This document shows positions 1 to 9,690 of a DNA stretch of 64,000 nt, one piece after another (position 1 is the first letter of the stretch; each line of letters starts with the position of its first letter). The position numbers and the translations under genes are program-made. The notes below the pieces were generated by a model, which did not search any database, was not told where the DNA came from, and was given only the letters and a program-made list of their open reading frames with translations. Origin of the DNA: Hippopus hippopus (Eukaryota; Mollusca; Bivalvia; Cardiida; Cardiidae); the NCBI GenBank assembly GCA_946811185.2, contig OX328103.1, forward strand, positions 32,172,266-32,236,265. The letters are read 5' to 3'.

Positions 1-701
1 AACGTGAATACCGGGGCTAAGCAAGTTGTACACGGTCACGTGATATTTAATGTGCTTTCATAATCAGCATGTTTCCAGCACACACTTGACTATCGCCAGT
101 ATTGAACAATGTCAAATATGGCAGAATTTGATTTAGGCTATTTCGACGGTCTTTTTGACGAGCAATCTGATGTCATTGTGCGACAATTTTAATCAGTTTT
201 TTCTTTATAGTACTAAATGGCATCCAATATTGTACCGACCTAACCCCGATTCGGGGACTAGCTCTGATGTTATTTTTGTGATTGTTTCTCCGCTAGCCCC
301 CCGCAGCAGCCGCTCTTATGACCCATCTGGAGTGAAAAATTAAAATACTGGCATCGCTTCAAATGGCCATATGCGTCGATCTTTTCTTTGTCAGTGAAAA
401 ATAAGGTCCTTAATCGATAGATTAATGATTAGTCTTTACAAAAACACCGAAATAATTAAAAAAAGACAGTGTTACCTGCTTGTAATTCCACTATTTTGGA
501 ATGTAAATATCCGTTGACCTACTTCCCTGGAAATCGAAACTAGGCTTGACATTTACTGAAGTCACTTCCGGTACATTGAAGTTCTTTCTTTCACAATTTA
601 TCGGCTTCTGTATTATCATCGTGGGCATAAAAAGGAAAGCTAAAAGTACTGGATGCATTTCATTTATGAGGAGTCGTATTTATCGCTTAAATTGCCGATC
701 A
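1..701. other. Left flank of the Polinton, no gene seen
   Basis: No convincing coding region, RNA gene or repeat family is visible. Short open frames here have no codon bias or recognisable motif. The stretch serves as the pre-insertion flank of the element that follows. Confidence 0.5.
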
Positions 702-707
702 CACAAT
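702..707. repeat. Left 6-bp target-site duplication, CACAAT
   Basis: CACAAT directly abuts the left terminal inverted repeat (AGTAGATATAAAG...) and is repeated exactly at 9691-9696, directly after the right terminus (...CTTTATATCTACT). Six-bp duplications are characteristic of Polinton/Maverick integration by a retroviral-type integrase. Confidence 0.9.
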
Positions 708-1153
708 AGTAGATATAAAGTGGGGGTTCTGGGACAGGGTCAAAGGTCATGGGGTCAAGGTCACGTCCTCCCCTAAAAAATCCATTTTTCCCCGTGAGCG
801 AATTTGATCCGGTTTGGGTCCGACTAGATCCGGTTCCGGTCATCCATCCCATCTAGGACGTCCCTCCCCCGATTTTGCCCTGGCCGGGGGCGGGTGCCTT
901 CACCCACCCCCATCCCCCACGCTCTCCCCCGATTTTGCCCTGGCCGGAGGCGGCTTCGCCATCCCCATCCCCATGACCCCGAGACTCCCGGCCATCTCTC
1001 CAATCCATCCCGTCAAGGTCAAGTCCCATCTCCATCTTACTTCTCACACCCCCATCCCCCACCCCCGCGCCCCTCATCTACTCCGGTCCATCCCGCATCC
1101 CCCCATCGCGTCCCCATCCCGCATCCCCCATCCCCCCATCGCGTCCCCCATTT
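708..1153 (+). repeat. Left terminal inverted repeat of the Polinton
   Basis: About 446 bp that match the reverse complement of 9235-9690 with few differences; the main one is a roughly 12-bp segment (near 9535) missing on the left. The outer end reads AGTAGATATAAAGTGGGGG. The inner half is very C-rich and made of short tandem motifs (CATCCCCCCATCGCGTCCC and a repeated CGATTTTGCCCTGGCCGG). Proline/histidine-rich open frames here are products of this composition and not genes. Confidence 0.9.
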
Positions 1154-1268
1154 TAAATCGAGGAATTCTTCTGGCGTATAAGATCCTCCTTTACCTCTTA
1201 CGAGATATTCTCTGGTAAATCCGCTAAGTGCCGATGGCCCTTCTTCAATCTCTATTTCATCTTCATCC

Positions 1269-1727
1269 TTATATAATATATTTATTTTTCTTTTTAAAGC
1301 TTCTATCTCGAGCGTTATTTTTTCTCAGGATTTTGCTATCTAAATATTCCATCAACTTCTCGATCGCGACTTTAGGTAGTGGCGGTGGTGGTTGCGGCGG
1401 CGGTGGCTCGTAAGGCTTTGATTGCAATACCGGGGCGCTATAATCGCCGATATTGTAATCTAATAACGACGCTCTCTGATTACTTAGAAGATCGATTAAT
1501 TCGCCTCTTCTGAGTCTAGAGTATCCCCGAATTCCTAAAGACCTAGATTCCCGTTTGAAGTCTCTTACCGTACGCCCCCTGAATTGATCGGCTAGACTAA
1601 TAGGCGGAGAATTACGTAAACGCTCGATTAATTCGCCTCTTCTAAGCGTAGAGAATCCCCGGATTCCTTTAGACCTAGCTAAATTTTTTAAACCTCTTAC
1701 GGTATACGCATTATAATTCGTACTCAT
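1269..1727 (-). pseudogene. Inverted duplicate of the polymerase N-terminus (fragment)
   Basis: 152-codon open frame whose first roughly 130 residues match the N-terminus of the polymerase at 5061, including both SAP-like repeats (motifs YTVRGLKNLARSKGIRG and RTVRDFKRESRSLGIRG) and the proline-rich linker. Near 1330 the frame changes relative to the plus-strand copy, so the C-terminal tail is out of frame. The polymerase homology then continues to about 1154, where the terminal repeat begins. No exonuclease or polymerase domain is present. It could express a free SAP-domain peptide, but is best read as a by-product of the inverted duplication. Confidence 0.8.
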
Positions 1728-1860
1728 TTTAAAATATAGAACTTAATTCTTTAACTTGAAATATTTTTTATATATAAGATTTAATTGTTTAACTTAGCGT
1801 TAAATATATATTTTCTTTTAAAAGTTAAGAAAATATATATCTCCTATCGCGGCGGTCAAT

Positions 1861-2170
1861 CTGTTAGGATCTTAATCTTATATTTATTATTCCAAATTCC
1901 CCCATTAAAGTTCTTAATTATTTGCGGACAGCGATCTATAAATCTACTCGCCTTATAAAGCGATGGAAAGGTTTTTATTTCGCCAGTTTCAACATCCTAA
2001 CTTTCTTAGGATTAGCCATAAAAGTTTTTAATCTATCGTACTTAGGGTCTTTACTTCCTTCTTTTATAGTAGGGACTTCGCTTCTTTTTTCATTAGGTAC
2101 CTTATCGTACAAACCGTGTTCTTTTACCAACTCCTCCAACCGCTTTTTGTCCCAGTATGAGTAGAAATTT
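1861..2170 (-). pseudogene. NUMOD1-like remnant, left-arm copy
   Basis: The minus strand reads like the plus-strand remnant at 4675-4932 (segments YWDKKRLEELV, KYDRLKTFMANPKKV), but a small deletion near 1995-2000 throws off the frame, and the later part is only found in another frame. This copy retains a few codons near 2115 that are lost in the right arm. Function unknown; see the right-arm entry. Confidence 0.55.
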
Positions 2171-2200
2171 ATATTATTTTCTCTAAGAATTTTTTTGCCG

Positions 2201-2569
2201 ATGTCGGAGATTATTTTCGAAAAAATAGATTACGAAAAATACGGTACCAGTAAAATAAATATCGGAAACGCTATGGTGAAAATATGTAAAAAATGCGAGA
2301 TAATGGATATTAAAGATAACAGTTATGGAGATAATATAGTGACTATTAAATTGTGTTCCGATAAAAAAATTAACGCTCTTAAGAATATAGAGGAGAAAAT
2401 AAATACTAATCTCGCTAGTATAGACGCGTCAACCGTGACTATAGTTTACGGGAATAAAATTTATCCTAAGAAACATAAACCTTTGAACGATGTTAATAAA
2501 GTTAAGCTTAAAGGAATATGGATTAACAAAGATAATAAAAGTTTTCCCCAGTTATGGTGTGATAGTTAA
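2201..2569 (+). CDS. Unknown 122-aa lysine-rich protein of the Polinton
   Basis: Uninterrupted ATG-to-stop frame starting nine bases after the inverted arm ends. I chose the ATG at 2201; the upstream TTG is not a likely eukaryotic start. The product is basic and hydrophilic, with an early CKKCEI motif (two cysteines spaced C-x2-C) and a C-terminal KLKGIWINKDNKSFPQLWC segment. No signal peptide or membrane helix. It is the only gene of the element without an obvious break and lies in the unique region next to the RING gene, which is transcribed toward it. I do not recognise the family. Its AT-rich codon use matches the polymerase, so I take it as an accessory gene of the element. Confidence 0.6.
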   Translation: MSEIIFEKIDYEKYGTSKINIGNAMVKICKKCEIMDIKDNSYGDNIVTIKLCSDKKINALKNIEEKINTNLASIDASTVTIVYGNKIYPKKHKPLNDVNKVKLKGIWINKDNKSFPQLWCDS

Positions 2570-2581
2570 ATAAATATATAA

Positions 2582-3339
2582 CTAAGTTAAATGGTTTAGA
2601 TATATATATCGTTTAACGCTATTTTTCTTTCTACATATCGGACACAATTTTTTCTTTTTACGGGCTTTGTCGCATTGTTTACATAGACATATATGTATGC
2701 AATTGCAAAACATTACATTAGAGTCGTTTTCTAAACATATAACGCACTTTTCCTCTTTAATGGAATTATTACCGTTAATATCATCATCATCAGACGACGA
2801 TTCGTGAGGTAAAAACATTTCGAATAGAATTCTAGGAAATATAAAAGTATCTAACCTATCTGGATGTAACTCGACCAAAGATGTAGCCGTTATAGGCATA
2901 AAACCCGTTCTCTCCATTTTTACGTACGGGATAAAATCGTCTTGGTTGCTATAACCATCGACTATATATTTTAATAACCTTCCCGTAGCCAAATGTCTAT
3001 AGCCGTTATCTAGTTCTAAATATTTATTTAGTCTATCTAAAACGTCTAAGCCTTGAACGACTAGTAAAGGGATATTTATCTCGGAGTAATGGTGAGGTCG
3101 TCTAGCGCCTTTAGATCTACAAGCAACGTAAAAAGCTATGGTACACGCGTCGCCGTATCCTTTTATGTATTTGCTGTAGTAATAGTATATTTCTTTTTTT
3201 AGTTCGTTAAACCGGTAATATGATTTTTGTATTTGGTTTCTATATATGTTAAGGTATATCTATAGTTATCTTCTAAATACCCTGAGGCCTTAGAGAAATT
3301 TTCGATATGTTTTAGTTTGTCTTCTATAACCAGATCCAT
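2582..3339 (-). pseudogene. RING-finger (C3HC4-type) protein, frame-broken
   Basis: The 3' part (2582-2992) reads as 136 codons ending in a RING: CVICLENDSNVMFCNC, then CIHICLCKQCD, then LCPICRKKN, preceded by an acidic SSSDDDD linker. The same frame stays open without any ATG up to about 3259, where a stop occurs. A second minus-strand frame starting with ATG at 3339 (MDLVIEDKLKHIENFSK...) overlaps it and stops near 3200. The simplest reading is one gene of roughly 250 codons with a frame break between about 3200 and 3260. C-terminal RING domains usually act as E3 ubiquitin ligases, and large DNA viruses use such proteins against host defences; that role here is inference. No in-frame stop lies within the RING itself. 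Confidence 0.65.
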
Positions 3340-3382
3340 CGTGGATTTTAAATATGGTATGATTATGGTTATATTTCAGTTT

Positions 3383-3985
3383 TTAAAGTGACATTATTTT
3401 TTTATAAGAGTTCGAATTTAAAACGCCTTGTCTTTTTAATTCGTCGCAAATACTTACAAGTTCGTTCCCCGTGTTACCACTCGACAACAACATGTCTAGT
3501 CTTTCTAGTAATGCGTTAGGATCAGACATCATGCCCTCTCCTTCATAATATTTTCTATTATCCCAAATGGTTTTTAGTATCCTTTTCCATTTTTGGGACG
3601 TTTACTCCCCGGATCGTTGTTGTGACGAAGAGCGTCGGTTTTTAACAGCAATCTCGCGTAATCCTCATTCGTATAAATATTATCATCAGGATGTCTAGAA
3701 ACGATTAACTCCCATAGACCGGGAGTACCTTCATATTCTTCAACAATAATATTGTTGGCTCGTTACCGATATGAAAACTACCCTCTTTGTCATATATTCC
3801 GTACGTTTTATCTTTATTAGGCATTGCGCTATTGATCCAATAAATTGCGAATATAATGCTTCAAAACCCTCATGTTCGCCCGTTTTCTCAGCTAATAGAT
3901 TATCCAAAATATTCTTTCTCGTTTCGAGATACTCTTTTACGATTAAGTCCCTTCTCGCGGGATCAGCGATTTTTAAAAAAGACAT
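3383..3985 (-). pseudogene. 'PGLWEL' family protein of invertebrate Polintons, frame-broken
   Basis: ATG at 3985 (MSFLKIADPARRDLIVKEYL) opens an 81-codon frame. After about 3780 the recognisable continuation lies in other frames: FHIGNE, then PGLWELIVSRHPDDNIYT, KTDALRHNNDPGSKRP, and after a further shift near 3590 DPNALLERLDMLL and ELVSICDELKRQGVL, ending at 3383. This order (YIGN, a GTPGLWELI block, a YT-D block, a N-x-DP block, a C-terminal helix) matches a protein I recall as widespread in cnidarian and molluscan genomes next to Polinton-type genes. Function is unknown. At least three frame changes make this copy non-functional. Confidence 0.6.
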
Positions 3986-4009
3986 TTTTATTATACTAAA
4001 TTAATTTTT

Positions 4010-4312
4010 TAACACTGTTTTTAATGTAGTTTTTAACACGATTTTTAACGCTGTTTTTATCGTAGTTTTTAACGTAGTTTTTAACACGATTTTTAACGTA
4101 GTTTTCATCGCAGTTTTTAACACGATTTTTAACGTAGTTTTCATCGCAGTTTTTAACACGATTTTTAACGCAGTTTTTATCGTAGTTTTTAACACATTTT
4201 TTAACGTAGTTTTCATCGCAGTTTTTAACACGATTTTTAACGCAGTTTTCATCGCAGTTTTTAACACAATTTTTAACGCAGTTTTTATCGTAGTTTTTAT
4301 CGTAGTTATTAG
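4010..4312. repeat. Tandem 12-bp repeat inside the Polinton
   Basis: About 25 imperfect units alternating AACGTAGTTTTT, AACACGATTTTT and ATCGCAGTTTTC. Because the unit is a multiple of three, the minus strand stays open as a K-T-A-L-K-I-V-L-K-T repeat peptide (4001-4420). This is a composition effect and I do not call it a gene. Confidence 0.8.
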
Positions 4313-4439
4313 CGCTTCTAAATCGGGAATCAACAAATACAAAAAGAGATCCGTATATAAAAATCTAATCGATAGAGACGAACTAATCATAAAGGAAAAA
4401 TAATTAAAATCTTTCCACAACTAACATATAAGTAGGTTC

Positions 4440-4600
4440 ACTGTATCTTAACACGTGCATTCATACTTTACGCCGCGTTTGAGGCCCAGTATGATGCGAT
4501 ACATGCCTTATGGAAATAAAATGAGTGTAGTGTATTAAGAAATGATATTAAGTTAAACAAATAGAGATCTTATATAAAAAATGATAAAGGTTAGGGATTT
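4440..4600. other. Short non-coding spacer in the Polinton
   Basis: No open frame or repeat; it separates the tandem repeat from the right inverted arm. Confidence 0.4.
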
Positions 4601-4674
4601 AAAAAAAATTCTTTGAGAAAATAATATAAATTTCTACTCATACTGGGACAAAAAGCGGTTGGAGGAGTTGGTAC

Positions 4675-4932
4675 GATAAGGTACCTAATAAAAAAAGAAG
4701 CGAAGTCCCTACTATAAAAGAAGGAAGTAAAGACCCTAAGTACGATAGATTAAAAACTTTTATGGCTAATCCTAAGAAAGTTAGTATAGAGGATGTTGAA
4801 ACTGGTGAAATAAAAACCTTTCCATCACTTTATAAGGCGAGTAGATTTATAGATCGCTGCCCGCAAATAATTAAGAACTTTAATGGGGGAATTTGGAATA
4901 ATAAATATAAGATTAAGATCCTAACGGATTGA
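4675..4932 (+). pseudogene. NUMOD1-like DNA-binding module, remnant
   Basis: Open plus-strand frame ending with TGA at 4930-4932; an ATG at 4762 would give 56 aa. The core reads VSIEDVETGEIKTFPSLYKA followed by SRFIDRCPQIIKNFNGG and IWNNKYKIKIL. The pattern 'G-x-I-x-T-F-x-S-x-x-x-A-x-R' is typical of NUMOD1 modules, which sit beside homing-endonuclease domains and bind DNA. Upstream codons (SYWDKKRLEELV) are interrupted by stops near 4670. No nuclease domain is visible. It lies just ahead of the polymerase leader and is present in both inverted arms. NUMOD1 assignment is from motif memory only. Confidence 0.45.
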
Positions 4933-4947
4933 CCGCCATGATAGGAG

Positions 4948-4984
4948 ATATATATTTTCTTAACTTTTAAAAGAAAATATATAT
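4948..4984 (+). promoter_or_regulatory. AT-rich stem-loop upstream of the polymerase start
   Basis: Perfect 14-bp arms (ATATATATTTTCTT and its complement) around a 9-nt loop, 76 bases before the polymerase ATG. It is followed by a repeated AAGTTAAA(C/G)AATTAA motif and TATATATAAAAAA at about 5010. The same structure occurs inverted in the left arm near 1806-1842. Placement suggests a promoter or transcript-end signal; no direct proof. Confidence 0.4.
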
Positions 4985-5060
4985 TTAACGCTAAGTTAAA
5001 CAATTAAATCTTATATATAAAAAATATTTTAAGTTAAAGAATTAAGTTCTATATTTTAAA

Positions 5061-8000
5061 ATGAGTACAAATTATAATGCGTATACCGTATGCGGTTTAA
5101 AAAATTTAGCTAGGTCTAAAGGAATCCGGGGATTCTCTACGCTTAGAAGAGGCGAATTAATCGAGCGTCTACGTAATCCTCCGCCTATTAGTCTAGCCGA
5201 TCAATTCAGGGGGCGTACGGTAAGAGACTTAAAACGGGAATCTAGGTCTTTAGGAATTCGGGGATACTCTAGACTCAGAAGAGGCGTATTAATCGATCTT
5301 CTAAGTAATCGGAGAGCGTCGTTATTAGAGTACAATATTGGTGATTATAGCGCCCCGGTATTGCAATCAAAGCCTTACGAGCCACCGCCGCAACCACCAC
5401 CGCCACTACCTAAAGTCACGATCGAGAAGTTGATGGAATATTTAGATAGCGAAATCCCGAGAAAAATAACGCCCGAGATAGAAGCTTTAAAAAGAAAAAT
5501 AAATATATTATATAAGGATGAAGATGAAATAGAGATTGAAGAAGGGCCATCGGCACTTAGCGGATTTACCAGAGAATATCTCGTAAGAGGTAAAGGAGGA
5601 TCTTATACGCCGGAAGAATTCCTCGATTTAGCGAAAGATAAATTAACCGACGTTATGAGAAGGAATCATCAAACGAAAGTTAAACTCGTTATGATCTGTA
5701 TGATGAAACACTCCGAAACTAAAGAATTAAAACCTATGAATTTCCATTCCAGATTTCCGATCGTTAATTTATACGGGGATGATGTCGACGAAATATACGG
5801 AGAAATGGTGGAACTGGTATTAATTAATATAGCGAATAAGGAAATGCAAGTGGATTATTGGAGAGTCATTTACGTAATCGATTTAAGATTACACACGGTA
5901 TCGTTTAACCCGATAAAGGGTAATTCTTGGATCCCAACTCCTCCTAAGATAGAGAATACAAAAAGCGTTATTAATCCGAAAAATAAAGACGATGCTATGT
6001 GTTTCGCGTATTGTATTCTTATAGCTTTGAACCCGACAGATGTTCATCCCGAAAGAATCGAAAGACTAAGACCCTCGTTAAACTCATTAAATATGGAAGG
6101 GATTAATTACCCCGTTTCCATTCAAGATAGAAATAAATTTGAGAAACAAAATCCTTCGATATCCATATCGATACACGCGTATAACGATTCCGTTGGTGTC
6201 TACCCGCTTAGTATAAGTAAAGAAGTTTATAAAAGAGAACATCACGTTAATCTTTTACTACTTGAGAAGGATGGTAAAAAGCATTATTGTTTAATTAAAA
6301 ATATGAGTAGATTGTTATCTAAACAAATAACCGGTCATAAATGCGAAACTTATATTTGTGAAAGATGTTTAAATCATTTCACGAGAGAAGAAACTTTAAA
6401 TAAACATTTAGAGTATTGCGGCGAAAAAGATGCTTGTAGAATAGACTTACCCGAAAAGGGTACCGAGATATCTTTTAAGAATTTCCATAAACAACAGAGA
6501 CACCCTTTTACAATTTACGCGGATATGGAGTCTATGTTAGAAAAGAAATACGAAAAGACGGGGAAGAGTACGAAAGTAATTCACGCGCATAACGTCTCGG
6601 GGTATTGTTTTTTCGTTAAATCGTTTTATGAAGATGTTTTCCCTTCGAGAATTTTCCAATATTCTGGCAAAAACGCGTCTAAGAAATTCGTAGAGGATCT
6701 AGAAAATGTTATAAGAGAAATAGATAGTATACCCACGAGGGAAATGATTTTTAGAGCCGAGGATAAAAGAAAGTTTTACGGAGCGAGAGATTGTTGGATA
6801 TGCGGGGGGGCCATTTTCTTCTCAGGCGAAAAAGGTGAGAGACCATTGTCATTATACTGGAAAGTTTAGGAGAGCCGCGCACAATGAGTGTAATTTAAAA
6901 TATAGTAGACCTACTTTTACTCCCGTATTCTTTCATAATTATAATAGGTACGACGCTCATTTATTTATAAAAGATTTAATGAGTACACCGGGTGAGACGA
7001 GTTGTATACCTTCGAACAAGGAAACGTACGTGAGCGTGTCTAAAAAGGTGCCGATAGAATACGGGACGAAGAAAACTAAAACGCACGAGATTAGATTTCT
7101 CGATAATTTAAAATTTCTAGGTAAAAGTTTAGACGAATTAGCTAGCATTCTAGCTAAGGAGGACAAGATTAATCTCGCGAAATATTTCGAGGGGGAAAAG
7201 CTCGAATTGGTCTCTCAAAAGGGTATATTCCCGTACGAATGGTTCGATAGCCTCAGTAAATTAGAGGAAATGAGATTACCCGAGCGAAGAAAATTTTACT
7301 CGAAGCTTAAATATAGCGGAATTGATAAGGAGGATTATCGACACGCGTTAAATGTATGGAAAACATTCGAGATGAAAACTTTTAAAGATTATCACGACTT
7401 ATATAATAAGACCGACGTTTTACTGTTGGCGGATGTTTTCGAAAATTTCAGGAACGTTCGCTTCGATAATTACGGACTAGACCCATCTTGGTTTTATACG
7501 GCGCCCGGATTAGCTTGGGAGGCGATGTTAAAAACTACTAAGGTAAAATTAGAATTATTATCCGACCCCGACACGATTTTATTTATCGAAAAGGGAATAA
7601 GAGGAGGCGTCTCGACTATTTTTAAACGATACGCAAAAGCGAATAATAGTTATATGGGCGAAAAATACAATCCGAAAAAACCCTCGAGATTTATTACTTA
7701 TTTGGACGTGAATAATCTCTACGGTTGGGGGATGATTAAAAAACTTCCCGTCGGTAATTTTAAATGGATGGACGATTTAGAAAATTGGCGAAGTCAACCT
7801 TGTATATAAGAGGTCGATTTGGAATATCCTAAAGAATTACAGGACCGGCATAACGATTTCCCATTAGCTCCGGAAAGATTAAAGGCCGATAAAGTTGAAA
7901 AACTTATACCTAATTTATACGATAAAATTCCTAACCTAAGAGCGAAAGCTAAATCCGCGTTTGAAAAGGATTTCTTTAAACTCATGAACAATTCCGTATT

Positions 8001-8769
8001 TGGTAAGACTATGGAAAATATTAGGAATAGAGTAGATGTATGATTAGTTAGTACCAGGGAAAAGGCGGAAAAATTAGCCGCTAAACCGAACTATTACGAT
8101 ATAAAAGTCCTCGACAAAAATTTATGTATAATTCAAATGAAAAAACCGCGTTTATATTTTAATAAACCCATCTACGTCAGGATGTGTATTTTAGATTTAA
8201 GTAAGATATTGATGTATAAGTTTCATTATAATTATATTAAAGATAAATACGGCGAAAAAGCTAAACTTCTTTTCACCGATACGGATAGCTTAATGTACGA
8301 AATAGAAACGAAAGATTTTTATAAAGATATTAGCGACAATGTTAAGGATTGGTTTGATACGAGCGAATATCCGTCCGATCATCTTTCCGGTATTCCCTCG
8401 GGATTGAATAAGAAAGTCGTGGGTATGTTTAAAGATGAGACGAGCGGTAAGATTATCGAGGAGTTTGTGGGCCTCAGGTCTAAACTATATTCTTATAAAA
8501 TGTGCGATGATGAGGAGGAGAATAAAAAATGTAAGGGAATTACGAGGCACGTAGTAAAAGCGTTTATTAAACACGAACATTATAAAGAGTGTTTGTTCGA
8601 AAATAAGACACAATTAAGGAGAATGGTAGTTATTAGGAGTCGTAATCACGAGTTGTATACCTAAGAGGTTTATAAAATCGCCTTGAGCGGAAACGACAAT
8701 AAACGCTATATCCTCGAAAACAAAATCGATACATTGGCTTGGGGACACGATCGAATTTCGCTCGTGTAG
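5061..8769 (+). pseudogene. Protein-primed family-B DNA polymerase (Polinton/adintovirus type), broken
   Basis: Replicates the linear element DNA in intact relatives. Order of parts: two N-terminal SAP/Rho-N-like repeats (about residues 5-40 and 48-85); a proline-rich linker; a zinc-finger-like CETYICERCLNHF...HLEYC near residue 430-455; exonuclease motif YADMES (about 488); a C-x2-C...RDHCHYTGKFRRAAH zinc module; exonuclease motif HNYNRYDAHL; polymerase motif A (YLDVNNLYGW, near 7700), motif B (KLMNNSVFGKT, near 7980), motif C (FTDTDSLMYE, near 8275) and the C-terminal KIALSGNDNKRYILE block. Breaks: a frame change at the A-run 6829-6833 and in-frame stops at 7807-7809, 8041-8043 and 8662-8664. 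The stops are a mix of TAA and TGA, so recoding is unlikely. The gene ends at a TAG at 8767, just inside the right repeat region. All catalytic motifs are still recognisable, so decay is fairly recent. Confidence 0.92.
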
Positions 8770-9234
8770 CTACACAGATATTGCGGGAGATGGGGATTTT
8801 TGCTCGTGTAGCTACACGGATGTCGCGGGGACATGAGGGGCACGCGATGGCCGTTCTTCTCTGGCGAAGCCGCCCCCGGCCAGGGTAAAATTCGGAGGAG
8901 AGCGTCCTAGATTTTGACCTCGGTGGGATGGATGACGAGATGGGGGATGAGGGAGGCGGAGTTAGATGAGGGGCGCGTCTCGCACGAGCTCGATGGGGGA
9001 TGGAGAGGTGGATGCGGGGTTCACGAGCTCGCCATGACGCGGGGGTGAGAGAAGTAAGGCTGGGGTAAAAATCGGGGGATGGGGCCTCGACGGGGGATGG
9101 ACCGGAGTTAGATGAGAGGCGCCGACCTCGCACGAGCTCGACGCGAGGGTGAGTAGATGAGGGATGCGGGGGAAGAGAGAGGGTGGGGGATGGGGGTGGC
9201 CAGGGAAAACTCGGGGGAGGGGGATGCGATAGGG
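8756..9234. repeat. GC-rich subterminal region of the Polinton right end
   Basis: Two tandem copies of a roughly 46-bp unit containing the palindrome GTGTAGCTACAC (near 8765 and 8806), then degenerate second copies of terminal-repeat motifs (GGCGAAGCCGCCCCCGGCC near 8863; CCTAGATTTTGACCTCGGTGG near 8907). This makes the right GC-rich end about 480 bp longer than the left. Proline-rich or glycine-rich open frames here are compositional. Confidence 0.7.
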
Positions 9235-9690
9235 ATGGGGGACGCGATGGGGGGATGGGGGATGCGGGATGGAGACGCGATGGGGGGATGCGGGATGGAC
9301 CGGAGTAGATGAGGGGCGCGGGGGTGGGGGATGGGGGTGTGAGAAGTAAGATGGAGATGGGACTGGACCTTGACGGGATGGATTGGAGAGATGGCCGGGA
9401 GTCTCGGGGTCATGGGTATGGGGATGGCGAAGCCGCCCCCGGCCAGGGCAAAATCGGGGGAGAGCGTGGGGGATGGGGGTGGGCAAAGCCACCCACCCCC
9501 GGCCAGGGCAAAATCGGGGGAGGGACATCCTAGATTTTGACCTCGATGGGATGGATGACCGGAACCGGATCTAGTCGGACCCAAACCGGATCAAACTCGC
9601 TCACAGGGAAAAATGGATTTTTGAGGGGAGGACGTGACCTTGACCCCGTGACCTTTGACCCTGTCCCAGAACCCCCACTTTATATCTACT
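9235..9690 (-). repeat. Right terminal inverted repeat of the Polinton
   Basis: Reverse complement of 708-1153, ending ...CCCCCACTTTATATCTACT at 9690. It includes a 12-bp segment (TTTTGACCTCGA area) missing from the left copy. Confidence 0.9.

Larger units (their letters stand above)
1154..2192 (-). repeat. Inverted internal duplication, left arm
   Basis: This segment is the reverse complement of 4600-5631 with high identity. It contains a minus-strand copy of the polymerase 5' end, its upstream AT-rich region and the NUMOD1-like remnant. It is fused abruptly to the left terminal repeat at about 1153/1154. It differs from the right arm by small indels, for instance extra codons near 2115 that are absent on the right, and a gap near 1995. 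Confidence 0.88.
4600..5631 (+). repeat. Inverted internal duplication, right arm
   Basis: Plus-strand partner of 1154-2192. It covers the NUMOD1-like remnant, the AT-rich polymerase leader and about the first 190 polymerase codons. This arm is the parental copy, since the polymerase gene continues past its end at 5631. Confidence 0.88.
708..9690. mobile_element. Polinton/Maverick (adintovirus-like) element, 8,983 bp, degraded and capsid-less
   Basis: Seen directly: long terminal inverted repeats, a flanking 6-bp duplication, and a protein-primed type B DNA polymerase gene (broken) that is the hallmark of Polintons and adintoviruses. Also present are RING-finger, PGLWEL-type, NUMOD1-like and unknown small genes. 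Full Polintons are usually 15-20 kb and carry integrase, adenoviral-type protease, FtsK-like ATPase and capsid genes. I could find none of these, so this copy is probably a deletion derivative mobilised in trans, or rearranged before insertion. The coding interior is AT-rich but rich in CpG codons (acg, tcg, ccg), unlike the surrounding host repeats, which suggests foreign base composition. It cannot replicate or move on its own as it stands. Confidence 0.9.

Noticed and set aside
814..1218. Proline/histidine-rich open frames in the left Polinton end (and mirror frames near 8633-9584)
   Set aside because: Both strands and several frames are open because the DNA is C-rich tandem sequence; the mirror copies are just the other ITR.
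4001..4420. Lys/Thr/Leu repeat frame on the minus strand
   Set aside because: Product of a 12-bp tandem repeat; two frames are open and no start context or domain supports a gene.
708..9690. Bacterial or phage origin for the polymerase element
   Set aside because: Polymerase motif set, 6-bp duplication, ITRs and RING gene fit a eukaryotic Polinton/adintovirus, and flanks are animal repeats.
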